DNA of 41,667 nucleotides from Spirochaetaceae bacterium (GTDB lineage: Bacteria > Spirochaetota > Spirochaetia > DSM-27196 > SLAA01), in NCBI GenBank assembly GCA_003556605.1, contig PWQX01000107.1:1-41667 (forward strand), in the 5' to 3' direction. Both the position numbers and the translations under genes were made by a program. The notes below the pieces were generated by a model that was not told where the DNA came from, ran no database searches, and was given only the letters and a program-made list of their open reading frames with translations. This document shows positions 17,098 through 25,121 of the stretch, in pieces (the stretch's first letter is position 1; each line of letters opens with the position of its first letter).

Positions 17098-17589
17098 GGG
17101 CTCCTGCGGGGCGTAGTGTTCGGCAAACGCGAGCGCTTTGCGTACCGCGGTATCTGCGCTGTGTGCTACGGCATAGAGCGGGTCGTCGTTGAAGCGCTCC
17201 ACCGCCCAGCTGCAGAGTCCCACGACCGGGATTCGATGCTTCAACGCTAACGCTATCTCCGACAGTGTGCCGTACTCTCCCCCAATCGCTATCAGCACGT
17301 TCGTGCTTAGCACAAGGACAACGTTTCGCGCCTGCCCCATACCCGTGCAGATGACATGCTCTATGAATCGATTAGCCTCGCCCCGGTTCACGCCGGGGAG
17401 GACTCCTATCGTATGACCGCCGCCGGCTCGAGCGCCTCTGGCAGCCGCCTCCATAACACCTGTGCGGCCTCCGCAAACGAGAGTTGCTCCGGCTTTGCCG
17501 ATCTCAAGGCCCACCTTTTCTGCCAGACCGTAAAGCTCAGCAGTACAGTCTGCGCCACCGGCAACACCAATGTGAAAACTGCGCTTCAT
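17074..17589 (-). CDS. LOG/TIGR00725-family nucleotide-binding protein
   Basis: The 171-residue Rossmann-like protein has VCGGRTGVMEAAARGA (about 38-53) and IGGEYGTLSEIALAL (about 105-119). These correspond to the lysine-decarboxylase-like/LOG motifs GGxxGxM and GGxGTxxE that bind nucleotides in cytokinin-type phosphoribohydrolases. The TIGR00725 subgroup has no settled substrate; nucleoside 5'-monophosphate hydrolysis is possible. The start at 17589 matches the family's N-terminus (MKRSFHIGVAGGA). It is the third gene of a minus-strand group after the membrane protein and UbiE, 88 bases after UbiE. It overlaps the convergent AbrB-type gene by 24 bases. Confidence 0.85.
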   Translation of the reverse strand: MKRSFHIGVAGGADCTAELYGLAEKVGLEIGKAGATLVCGGRTGVMEAAARGARAGGGHTIGVLPGVNRGEANRFIEHVICTGMGQARNVVLVLSTNVLIAIGGEYGTLSEIALALKHRIPVVGLCSWAVERFNDDPLYAVAHSADTAVRKALAFAEHYAPQEPSGEEHER

Positions 17590-17677
17590 CGTTCGCCCGC
17601 CTATTTTGTAGCACATAATAGTAATGCAGAGGTCAGCACACGGGAACGGCAAACAGGTCAACACGGTATCCACCATG

Positions 17678-18469
17678 TCAACCGGCGGAGCAACCACCAG
17701 CCGCGGCAGGACCGCTGTGCTTTGCCTCTCTATTCGCCCGACCCCACGTGATCGCGAGCAGCCCGAACATAAAGCGCCGCGAGCAAACGCCCGAAAAACC
17801 TGCTCGGCGCAGCTTGGACTCGAACGTCTTCAGATCGGGGAAAGCCGCGAGCGACTCGGCGATATACCCGTACACCTCAGGATCGCGGTGCAGCACACGC
17901 CCCCACAGCCGCCCCCAGAACCGCAACAACGCCAGCTGCGCTGCCGCCGGCGCGGCTCGGTGCGACCGCGAGAACTCCAGGAATGCGACCGTACCGCCTG
18001 GAGCGAGGACGCGGCGAATCTCGGTGAGGGTGGTGGCCAGATCAGGTGCGTTTCTCAGCGCATACCCGCCCGTTACAATATTGACCGACCCGTCGTCGAA
18101 CGGCAGCTCCTGCATGTCGCCCTCTTCGAATGTGAGGCGCCCCGGCACACCCTCGGCCCGGCGGCGTGCGAACGCAAGCATTTCGGGATTCAGGTCAAGC
18201 CCAACTACCTGCGCCTTGGGATAACGGCGCGCCAGTGCGAAGGTTATGTCGCCGGTTCCGCAGGCGAGATCTAACACAAACCCCGGCGGCGCAGAAAGAG
18301 CGTCCAACTCCGGAAGGCGCGAGACTAGAGCGCGTTTCCAGGCGCGGTCACGCCCGAAGGAGAGCACTCGGGTCACCAGGTCGTAACGCGGCGCTACAGT
18401 AGTGAACAAGCGGCGGTTGTGAGCGCGTTTCCGCGTGGGGTCGGCAAGAACACTTTCGAGTTTCCGCAT
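17678..18469 (-). CDS. ubiE: UbiE/MenG-type quinone methyltransferase
   Basis: The 263-residue SAM-dependent methyltransferase has FTTVAPRYDLVTRVLSFG near the N-terminus, the nucleotide loop VLDLACGTGDITFAL (about 66-80), and GGYALRNAPDL near residue 135. The last is the UbiE/COQ5 signature. It performs the last C-methylation of menaquinone (demethylmenaquinone to menaquinone) or its ubiquinone counterpart. The ATG at 18469 is preferred to the TTG just before it. The C-terminal 20 residues are a loose Ala/Gly tail. It implies the cell makes a methylated quinone, in line with the NapH-like protein. No other quinone-biosynthesis gene is adjacent. Confidence 0.88.
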   Translation of the reverse strand: MRKLESVLADPTRKRAHNRRLFTTVAPRYDLVTRVLSFGRDRAWKRALVSRLPELDALSAPPGFVLDLACGTGDITFALARRYPKAQVVGLDLNPEMLAFARRRAEGVPGRLTFEEGDMQELPFDDGSVNIVTGGYALRNAPDLATTLTEIRRVLAPGGTVAFLEFSRSHRAAPAAAQLALLRFWGRLWGRVLHRDPEVYGYIAESLAAFPDLKTFESKLRRAGFSGVCSRRFMFGLLAITWGRANREAKHSGPAAAGGCSAG

Positions 18470-18540
18470 CAAGAATTATCCGCTCATACCGGGTGAGGAA
18501 CATACTTGCAATCACTGAGCCCCGTCAAGCCGGCTGTTTA

Positions 18541-19185
18541 TCAGAGTCGATTCCGAGCTTGCCCCGCCGGCGGCGAAGCACGGGCGAACCTACGCGCTGC
18601 AAGTACGATCCCGTGGGCGGGTAGGTACAGCAGCAGGGCGTAGCCGAGGAACAGCCCCGTCAAATACAGCGCCGCCGGCAACGGGTGATCGGTAGCGCCG
18701 AATAGGCCGTATACCCAGTTGATGTTCTGCTCTGCGGTGGACACGAGTCGGCTCAGCGGGACGAGCACTGCGGTAATCGCAACCTGCACCCAAAAGCCCC
18801 GACTCAGGTAGCCGATCTTGGCACAAGCGTAGGCGCTGACAATCGGCAGGAACACGTGAAAGAGCGAGAGCAACCGAACGGCCGGCGCGGTCTCGCCGGC
18901 GAACATGTACTGGGTTGCGCCGAACGGATGGACACCAGTCACGAGCGCGGTTCCAAGGTCAAACGACCAGAGCATTCCGACAACCAGCGTCGCCACCAAC
19001 TGTGATGACATGATCAGCCGGTCCTCGGCCCACAATGCGTACAGAATCAGGAAGTTCGCAACGTCACATACCCAGAGATAGTTCTGCGGACCGTAGCTGA
19101 CGTAGTATATCGGCGCCCACACGCCCACCCACACAGTAAACGCAATCTTGAGCCGGAACGGTATCGCTCTTCTTGAGGCACACAC
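18541..19185 (-). CDS. Unnamed membrane protein of a conserved family (six or more helices)
   Basis: From GTG 19185 the protein has 214 residues with about six membrane segments. Recognisable conserved patches are YGPQNYLWVCDVANF, FGATQYMF, RLLSLFHVFLPI and a C-terminal EQNINWVYGLFG. I have a general memory of similar uncharacterised membrane proteins in planctomycetes and other marine bacteria, but know no function. There is no ATG before residue 83 of this frame. GTG 19185 is chosen because TATAAT lies seven bases upstream and it gives the complete first helix. It is divergent from the radical SAM gene (186 bases apart) and leads into ubiE. Confidence 0.7.
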   Translation of the reverse strand: MCASRRAIPFRLKIAFTVWVGVWAPIYYVSYGPQNYLWVCDVANFLILYALWAEDRLIMSSQLVATLVVGMLWSFDLGTALVTGVHPFGATQYMFAGETAPAVRLLSLFHVFLPIVSAYACAKIGYLSRGFWVQVAITAVLVPLSRLVSTAEQNINWVYGLFGATDHPLPAALYLTGLFLGYALLLYLPAHGIVLAARRFARASPPAGQARNRL

Positions 19186-19192
19186 GCGTGTG

Positions 19193-19198
19193 ATTATA
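19193..19198 (-). promoter_or_regulatory. TATAAT -10 element directly before a GTG start
   Basis: On the minus strand a perfect TATAAT (19198-19193) precedes the GTG at 19185 by seven bases. No good -35 is visible at 16-18 bases (TGCGGG at best). If used, the message would be leaderless. Confidence 0.3.
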
Positions 19199-19370
19199 CA
19201 CGCACCCGGTTGACCCCCGCAAATGCAAACGCGTATGCACCCGCAAAGGAAGGCCGCCCGAGCTCGCGCGACCGGTAATACCCGAAAACCTTGAAATCTT
19301 TGCAACTTCTGCGCCCCCGGACGCGTCTGTCTTACTAGACAATTACTATCGAGGCAAAAGGGTGGTGCCA

Positions 19371-20954
19371 ATGAAATTCCAGAAGAAGTTTCTGATGATC
19401 TATCCCGAGATTCCCCATACCTATTGGAGCTATCACTACGCACTGGGCATTATCGGCAAGCGCGCAGTGATGCCCCCGCTGGGTCTCGCGACCATCGCGG
19501 CGATGGTGCCGCCGGAATACGACTGCAAGATTGTGGACATGAACGTTGCTCGGCTTACCGATCACGAAATCGCCTCCGCCGACCTCGTGCTGATCTCGGC
19601 GATGATCGTCCAAGGCGAGTCGATGAAGAGAGTTATCGGGCGCTGTCGCCGCATCGGTGTACCGGTGGCGGCGGGCGGTCCGTACCCTACCGCCTGCAGC
19701 GATGAAATCGAAGGCGTTGATTACCTCATCCTCGGCGAAGGCGAGGTAACCTTTACACGGTTCCTCGAGGACTACGCAGCAGGCTCCCCTCAGCCCGTGT
19801 ACTCGGCCGAGTCCAAGCCGGATATGAACTGCACACCGATTCCGCGCTTCGACCTGCTGGAGCTCAACAAGTACCACATGGTCCCGATCCAGTTTTCGCG
19901 CGGCTGCCCTTTCGACTGCGAGTTCTGTGACATCGTACAGCTGTTCGGGCACACAGTTCGCACGAAGAAACCCGAGCGCTTCGTCGCCGAAATGGAAGCG
20001 GCATACCGCACCGGCTTCACCGGCGCGATGTTTGTGGTTGACGACAACTTCATCGGGAATCACCGGCGCACGAAAGAACTGCTTAGCTCGGTGATTGCGT
20101 GGCAGCGGGAACACAACTACCCTTTTACGCTCTCCACCGAGGCGAGCATCGACTTGGCCTATGATCGCGAGCTCCTCGACCTCATGGTGGAAGCCGCGTT
20201 CGGTATGGTGTTTGTGGGCCTTGAAACTCCCGATGACAACTCGCTCGCCGCCGCCGGCAAACAGCAGAACAGAAAACGCGATGTCATCGAGAGTGTTCGC
20301 ACCATTCAGCGCAGCGGGATAGAGGTCACTGGTGGGTTCATTATCGGGTTCGACAGTGACCCGCCGGACATCTTCGACCGCCAGATTGAGTTCATACAAG
20401 AGCTCGCAATCCCGACCGCGATGGTGGGCTTGCTGACTGCGCTCCCAAACACCAAGCTGCATGACCGGCTCGTGCGTGAAGGTCGGCTTCGCTCCATCTC
20501 AAGCGGTAACAATCTTTCGTTTACCACCCTAAACTTCCGTCCAGTCATGCCGGAACACGTGATCGCCAAAGGGTATCGGCGGGTGTTGCAAACGCTATAT
20601 TCACCATCACGCTATTTTGACCGCTGCCTGAAGCTGATAGGGCTTCTGCCTAAGTCAAGCAACAGGTCTGGTCTCAGGATTCGAACTGGAGACTTGGGGG
20701 CAGCAATCCGCTCAGTGCTGCGCCAGTCCTTTTCCCGCTACGGCCCGCAGTATCTAAGATTTCTATTGCGGGCGGTGACGAGGCACCCCGGCCGGTTGGT
20801 CACCATCTTCACTCTGGTGATACAGGGGCATCATTACATAGCCATGACCAGGCGCTTATTCCGGAGCGCAGCACCTTCGCAGACCAGGGATGCCGGGCAG
20901 CGCAGCACTACCCGGACCTATGAACAACCAATCGTCGCTGGTACAATGGATTGA
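19371..20954 (+). CDS. Radical SAM enzyme with N-terminal B12-binding-type domain
   Basis: The 527-residue protein has an N-terminal Rossmann-like domain (to about 130, with GEGE near 122) of the B12-binding superfamily. A radical SAM core follows with C-x3-C-x2-C (RGCPFDCEFCDI, Cys at about 179, 183 and 186 from this start). After the core comes a DUF4070-like region and a C-terminal helical, basic segment. The classic His of the cobalamin lower ligand (DxHxxG) is not evident. Relatives methylate or rearrange lipids, hopanoids and pigments. ATG 19371 is preferred over GTG 19362 because AAGGGTGG is correctly spaced for it. No tailoring partner is next to it. Confidence 0.85.
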   Translation: MKFQKKFLMIYPEIPHTYWSYHYALGIIGKRAVMPPLGLATIAAMVPPEYDCKIVDMNVARLTDHEIASADLVLISAMIVQGESMKRVIGRCRRIGVPVAAGGPYPTACSDEIEGVDYLILGEGEVTFTRFLEDYAAGSPQPVYSAESKPDMNCTPIPRFDLLELNKYHMVPIQFSRGCPFDCEFCDIVQLFGHTVRTKKPERFVAEMEAAYRTGFTGAMFVVDDNFIGNHRRTKELLSSVIAWQREHNYPFTLSTEASIDLAYDRELLDLMVEAAFGMVFVGLETPDDNSLAAAGKQQNRKRDVIESVRTIQRSGIEVTGGFIIGFDSDPPDIFDRQIEFIQELAIPTAMVGLLTALPNTKLHDRLVREGRLRSISSGNNLSFTTLNFRPVMPEHVIAKGYRRVLQTLYSPSRYFDRCLKLIGLLPKSSNRSGLRIRTGDLGAAIRSVLRQSFSRYGPQYLRFLLRAVTRHPGRLVTIFTLVIQGHHYIAMTRRLFRSAAPSQTRDAGQRSTTRTYEQPIVAGTMD

Positions 20955-20981
20955 GAGAACATACAGTGAACGGGAGCACAT

Positions 20982-21323
20982 ATGAACGAGACTGCAACCG
21001 CAGCGGCACAAATCCTGATCACCGTGATTCCGATAGTCGGAATCGTCGCGGGCGCCACGATCGCATTCTTCTATTTGCTCTGGAATCATCGCCAAAAGAT
21101 CACTTTGATCGAACAGGGGATCGCCCCGCGTTCGGATTTCGATCTCGACGGATTCTCGCTGCTTACCGGGCTGCTGGCAACGACGGTCGGTGCGGCGCTT
21201 ACAGTATTCTATGTAATGACGGAAGAGATATCGCACGCCCTCCTTGGTGGTTTGATTCCGCTCGCCGTAGGCGTTGGGCTGCTGCTGTTCTACCGGATTC
21301 GACGCAGTCGAGCGACGGAGTGA
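20982..21323 (+). CDS. Small two- to three-helix membrane protein (DUF6249-like), leader of an ECF operon
   Basis: The 113-residue protein has a hydrophobic segment at about 10-34 and two more at about 58-76 and 82-103. Between them is a cytosolic stretch, HRQKITLIEQGIAPR. That motif (basic residues, then an IEQG-type turn) is typical of small DUF6249-like membrane proteins found before ECF sigma factors. CGGGAG precedes the ATG. A TACAAT -10-like element lies at 20942-20947, overlapping the end of the upstream gene. It ends six bases before the sigma factor start. Function is unknown; it may take part in sensing at the membrane. Confidence 0.75.
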   Translation: MNETATAAAQILITVIPIVGIVAGATIAFFYLLWNHRQKITLIEQGIAPRSDFDLDGFSLLTGLLATTVGAALTVFYVMTEEISHALLGGLIPLAVGVGLLLFYRIRRSRATE

Positions 21324-21329
21324 GTAGAA

Positions 21330-21926
21330 GTGATAGAACCGGAGAGCGCACAAACGGACAGAGCCGACGGGCTTGCCTCGAACGACCTCGCAATCATAGA
21401 GCGCGTACTCTCGGGCGAGATCAACGCGTATCGCACACTCGTCGAGCGCTATCAGCGTCAAGTGTTTCGCTTCGGTTTTCGATTCCATCGCGCAATAGAG
21501 GACATTCAGGATTATGTGCAAGAGGTGTTTCTCAAGGCTTATCTAGGACTTGCGCAGTTCCGTCGCCGCGGGCGGTTCTATTCGTGGCTGATGCGGATTG
21601 CGTACAACCAGGGGGTCGACCGTATCGGTAAACGTCATATCGAAGCCATTCCGGAAGACTACGACCCCCCCGACCCCGGTCCCGGCACCGAGGCGCTCGC
21701 GCTGCGGTCGCTCGCCCGGCAGGAACTACGCACCGCGGTAGCCGGGCTGCCGCACCCGGTCGGTGCGTGCGTGGACTTGTTTTTCTTTTTCGACCTGACG
21801 TACGACGAGGTGAGCCGTATTACCGGCATTCGTGTGAACACTGTGAAATCGCACGTATTTCGGGCAAAACAGCAGCTCCGGGAACGCCTGTCGGGCACAC
21901 CGGCGGAGGAGTACTATGACCTGTAA
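21330..21926 (+). CDS. ECF-type RNA polymerase sigma factor
   Basis: The 198-residue protein has region 2 (VERYQRQVFRFGFRF through DYVQEVFLKAY, and RFYSWLMRIAYNQ) recognising the -10 and binding the core enzyme. Region 4 contains a helix-turn-helix (YDEVSRITGIRVNTVKSHVF, about 155-175). Region 3 is missing, as in all ECF sigma factors. It begins at GTG 21330 with GGAG nine bases upstream. It overlaps the following anti-sigma gene by 11 bases, indicating translational coupling. It directs polymerase to stress- or signal-responsive promoters. Its own target promoters are not evident here. Confidence 0.9.
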   Translation: MIEPESAQTDRADGLASNDLAIIERVLSGEINAYRTLVERYQRQVFRFGFRFHRAIEDIQDYVQEVFLKAYLGLAQFRRRGRFYSWLMRIAYNQGVDRIGKRHIEAIPEDYDPPDPGPGTEALALRSLARQELRTAVAGLPHPVGACVDLFFFFDLTYDEVSRITGIRVNTVKSHVFRAKQQLRERLSGTPAEEYYDL

Positions 21927-22458
21927 ACGCGCGATGCACAACTTGCTCAAACTCGACAACCACTGTGAGCCCGGCACTGCCACACGGGCACACCTTGAAC
22001 AGTGTCCGCGCTGCCGCGCCGAGCACCAGCGGCTGATACGGGCACTTAGGGTATTGCGAACCGCCACAGCCGAAGAGGCGGCCGCACAGCTGAATCCGGC
22101 GCTTACGGATGCAATCATGAACGCGGTCCGCGCGGCGAGGTGTTCTACTCCGGCGCGGCGTACAAACCATGCGCACGTGCGGGGTTTCACGCCGCTGGAA
22201 TCCGCCGAGTGGGGGGAACCCGCCGACTGGGCGGATTACGGCAGGTGGATCGGCAGCGGCCTTCTGATCCTGTTCGGGATGGTAGTGCTGCCCTCCACCG
22301 AGCTGCTTACACCGTTGCGCACGATCACCGGCGCTAACGTCGACGCTGTGCTCGCGATCACTTTTGGGCTGGTCATGAGCGTCTATATGGCATTATTTGT
22401 CGGCACTCACATCGACGACCTGCGGCGCCGGATCCGCCGCATCGGGCCGCGTCCGTAA
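21916..22458 (+). CDS. Zinc-finger anti-sigma factor, membrane-anchored
   Basis: The 180-residue protein carries the ZAS zinc motif H26-x3-C30-x2-C33 in its N-terminal cytosolic part. Two hydrophobic segments follow (about 113-133 and 146-166) with a short basic tail. This is the standard layout of a membrane-bound anti-sigma factor that sequesters its cognate ECF protein until a signal arrives. GGAGGAG lies just before its ATG, inside the end of the sigma gene, with which it overlaps by 11 bases. No regulated protease site can be assigned from sequence. Confidence 0.85.
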   Translation: MTCKRAMHNLLKLDNHCEPGTATRAHLEQCPRCRAEHQRLIRALRVLRTATAEEAAAQLNPALTDAIMNAVRAARCSTPARRTNHAHVRGFTPLESAEWGEPADWADYGRWIGSGLLILFGMVVLPSTELLTPLRTITGANVDAVLAITFGLVMSVYMALFVGTHIDDLRRRIRRIGPRP

Positions 22459-22568
22459 ACTGCAGCCCCCCGGCCGAGAAGACCTGCGCGTATGCTGCGG
22501 ACACCTGTCAACGCTTGAGCGCCTTTGCGTGGTTTCCCGGGGCTTGTGCGGATTGATAGCTACGGCCT

Positions 22569-23720
22569 TTATGCGTCGTTTCTTTGACCCTGACCTGCCG
22601 CACGGCGCCGGCGTTCTACGAGCTGCGTGAGTCTTTCGAACTCGGGTAGCGTGCTTCCGTAGAACGCCTTCCAGCCTTCGCACAACCAGCTCAGCGCGGC
22701 GGGGTCTTCCGAAGAAGTGGTGTAGCGCATTTTTTGACAATCTCCGCCACACAGCGTGAGGTACGGGCATCCGGCGCACGCTTGGTTCCAGTGGCGTTTT
22801 GCTCGCCCAAAATCGCGGAAGGCCCGTGAGTTCCACATGTCTTCAAAGGGGTCGCGCATGACGTTTCCGAGAAGCCGTTTCGATTCCACGAAGAAGTCGC
22901 ATGGATACACATCGCCGTTGTGCTCAACTACGAAATACCGCCTGCAGTTGCGTCCCATAACGCAGGTGTTCGCATATCCGTCTACCAGCATCGTGAGAAT
23001 CGAGTCAAAGAGACGAATAGAGACCCTCTCTTCGTCTCCGCCGTGCCACTCGTCGAAAATATCCAGAAGGAAGCTGCCCCATTGCTCGCCGGTGATGGCG
23101 TACGGCAGCACGTTCCCGCCGGCGTCGAACTCAACGCACGGTATGTACTGGTGATACTTCACGTTCAACTCGTCGCGCAGATAGCGGTACACCTCGCGCG
23201 CGCGATGAACGTTAGCCGAAGACACCAGCGTCAGCACGTTATACTCCACGCGGTTGCGTTCCAGGACCTCGATTCCGCGAAGCACCTGCCGGTGCGTACC
23301 CCGGCCCCCGTCGGTCAGTCGATACTGATCGTGCACGTCTTGCGGACCGTCAAGGCTGATACCGACAAGGAAGTTGTATCGGCCGAGATGCCGGGCGAGC
23401 TCATCGCTCATGAGAATGCCGTTGGTCTGCAGGCTGTTCCCTACCGTCGCGCCGCGTCGTCCGTACTTCTCCTGAAACTCGTTTACCTTCCGGAAGAAGC
23501 CCTGCCCCATCAGCGTCGGTTCGCCACCCTGCCAACTAAACGAGTAAGCCGGCTGGGCCGTGCGCATGTACGCCGCCACCATTCGCTCTAAGACTTCCGT
23601 ACTCATGCGGCGCGGGTGAGAAACGGGATACAGCTCCTTCTTCTCAAGGTAGAAGCAGTAAGTGCAGTGCACGTTACAATCGGCCGAAGACGGCTTGACG
23701 AGCAGCGAAAATGCCGGCAT
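22569..23720 (-). CDS. Anaerobic sulfatase-maturating enzyme (radical SAM, SPASM)
   Basis: The 383-residue protein has the radical SAM cluster C15-x3-C19-x2-C22 (ADCNVHCTYCFYLEK) and SWQGGEPTLMG near residue 63. A SPASM C-terminal region holds two more Cys-rich iron-sulfur sites (CDFFVE and CAGCPYLTLCGGDC). This is the anSME type, which oxidises a Cys or Ser in a sulfatase to the catalytic formylglycine without oxygen. Its client is very likely the Cys-type sulfatase at 26651-28117, three genes upstream on the same strand. It starts 131 bases after the enolase-superfamily gene and may have its own promoter. It supports an anaerobic lifestyle. Confidence 0.92.
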   Translation of the reverse strand: MPAFSLLVKPSSADCNVHCTYCFYLEKKELYPVSHPRRMSTEVLERMVAAYMRTAQPAYSFSWQGGEPTLMGQGFFRKVNEFQEKYGRRGATVGNSLQTNGILMSDELARHLGRYNFLVGISLDGPQDVHDQYRLTDGGRGTHRQVLRGIEVLERNRVEYNVLTLVSSANVHRAREVYRYLRDELNVKYHQYIPCVEFDAGGNVLPYAITGEQWGSFLLDIFDEWHGGDEERVSIRLFDSILTMLVDGYANTCVMGRNCRRYFVVEHNGDVYPCDFFVESKRLLGNVMRDPFEDMWNSRAFRDFGRAKRHWNQACAGCPYLTLCGGDCQKMRYTTSSEDPAALSWLCEGWKAFYGSTLPEFERLTQLVERRRRAAGQGQRNDA

Positions 23721-23828
23721 GGTAATTCCCCTGACGCAATGAAGGTAGTAATGGTAACTCTATCACAAAGCGGTCGGACGCCGCGACTGAGCTGCCGTCA
23801 CACTCCCGTACCACAGGCGGTGCCGGCG

Positions 23829-23855
23829 GCAGCACGCCTCAGCAGCACGCCTCAG
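23829..23855. repeat. Tandem 13-base repeat across the enolase stop codon
   Basis: Two exact copies of GCAGCACGCCTCA (23829-23841 and 23842-23854) lie end to end, covering the minus-strand TGA stop of the enolase-superfamily gene. This looks like a replication-slippage duplication; I see no coding or regulatory consequence. Confidence 0.8.
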
Positions 23856-25108
23856 TTGAATATGCAGCCGCAACGACCGTAGAAGTCGCTCCCAAGATGG
23901 AATACACCGTCTCGTGGCTCAATCCAGGACGCTCCACGGCAAGGATGCTCCGCTAAGAGCTCCGGCCATCTGCGGTAGTGATGCGCACCGTTTGACTCCA
24001 GCGCGCCCAGACCCAGTTCGGGAAGGGGTCCGATGCGTGCGGCGACGTTCTTGTTCCACTCGACAAGGGCGGGCACACAGGCGGAGTCCGCGACGAAGCA
24101 GGGTACTCCCCGCTTATCGGCAGCCGCTGCCAGCTCAAGAGTCGCGCTCAGCGATTTTCCCGCCGGCTTGAGAGCAATCGCCCCATAGCCTGCATCGATC
24201 CGCTCGCCCAAATCCGCTATGTCTTCGATTGATTCGTCCGCCGCCACTCTTACCGGAAGACTCGAAACGTCGAACTCCGCGGCGTCTGCGAACGGCTCTT
24301 CAAGCAGGACGATGCGATCAAGCATGCCGATAGAATCAGCGTGCTCGAGCAGCCGCATCAGGCTGCGCTGGTCACGGTAGCGCCCGTTGGCGTCCAGGTA
24401 ATACAACAGTCTCCCACTCACAGTGCGTGAAGTTCCCCTGCCGGCAAGCTCGCGGTGTATCTCACTGACACGGGCGATATCCTTTTGCAGCATCTCTTGC
24501 TCGGTTCCGGGGTGACCGATCTTGATCTTGAAGATGAACGCTCCCGCATCAGCCATGCTGCCCAACTCGTGTACCGGAACGCCGTACGAGATAAGCGGGA
24601 TGTGGGCAACTTGGCTGTGCCGTCGGCTCAAGGCGTGCCGATACTCAAGAGGCAGGAGTTCGTCGAACGAAGTTATTCCCATCTCGCGCGCATAAAGCTT
24701 CCACAGAGCGAGATCCACGGAGACCAGCGCGTTCAGTGTGAACGTCTTGCGCACCCGGGGGTTCTGCGTTAACGCCTGCGCGTAGCGGTGCACGTGCGGA
24801 ACAAGCTGTGCAAACAGCGTATCCGGCCGCGCTACCGCCGTTGTGAACTGCGTTTCGGTCAAGAGCCGCGCGGCCTCTTCAACCAGTGCACACATCAGGA
24901 TGTTGCCGCCGACTTCCGAGTGGGCGAGGAATACCCGTGCATCCGACCAGAGCACGGAGAATCCACCGAGGCCGGTCGCACAGGCTCCCGAATCGGCCTC
25001 GAGGGTTAGCTGAGCCAACCACTTCTCGGTGAAAGCACCTCCCTTAAACGAGAAGGGCCTGGTGAGTGCCTCGCGCGTAACATCCAGGTGATAGGATACG
25101 ACCCGCAT
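23852..25108 (-). CDS. Enolase-superfamily (mandelate racemase/muconate-lactonizing type) enzyme, first
   Basis: The 418-residue protein has the catalytic pattern of the MLE/OSBS/dipeptide-epimerase subgroup. It shows K194-x-K196 (FIFKIKIGHPG), metal ligands D239 (YLDANG), E271 (LEEPF) and D291 (ADES), and the opposing base K314 (ALKPAGK). All five are present, so it should be active through an enediolate intermediate. Candidate reactions are syn-elimination or 1,1-proton transfer on an acid. It lies 13 bases after the PHP-type hydrolase and belongs to the sulfatase operon, suggesting action on the desulfated acid. ATG 25108 is chosen over the longer frame at 25261, which would run far into the upstream gene. 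Confidence 0.88.
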   Translation of the reverse strand: MRVVSYHLDVTREALTRPFSFKGGAFTEKWLAQLTLEADSGACATGLGGFSVLWSDARVFLAHSEVGGNILMCALVEEAARLLTETQFTTAVARPDTLFAQLVPHVHRYAQALTQNPRVRKTFTLNALVSVDLALWKLYAREMGITSFDELLPLEYRHALSRRHSQVAHIPLISYGVPVHELGSMADAGAFIFKIKIGHPGTEQEMLQKDIARVSEIHRELAGRGTSRTVSGRLLYYLDANGRYRDQRSLMRLLEHADSIGMLDRIVLLEEPFADAAEFDVSSLPVRVAADESIEDIADLGERIDAGYGAIALKPAGKSLSATLELAAAADKRGVPCFVADSACVPALVEWNKNVAARIGPLPELGLGALESNGAHHYRRWPELLAEHPCRGASWIEPRDGVFHLGSDFYGRCGCIFN

Positions 25109-25121
25109 CGCCGGCGCCGTA

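Noticed and set aside
17624-18274. Plus-strand frame of 216 codons opposite ubiE
   Set aside because: Low-complexity Arg/Pro-rich translation against a clear methyltransferase on the other strand.
19335-20462. Long minus-strand reading frame (375 codons) opposite the radical SAM gene
   Set aside because: It has no recognisable motif, while the plus-strand frame has intact radical SAM and B12-type domains; it is a mirror frame of a GC-rich gene.
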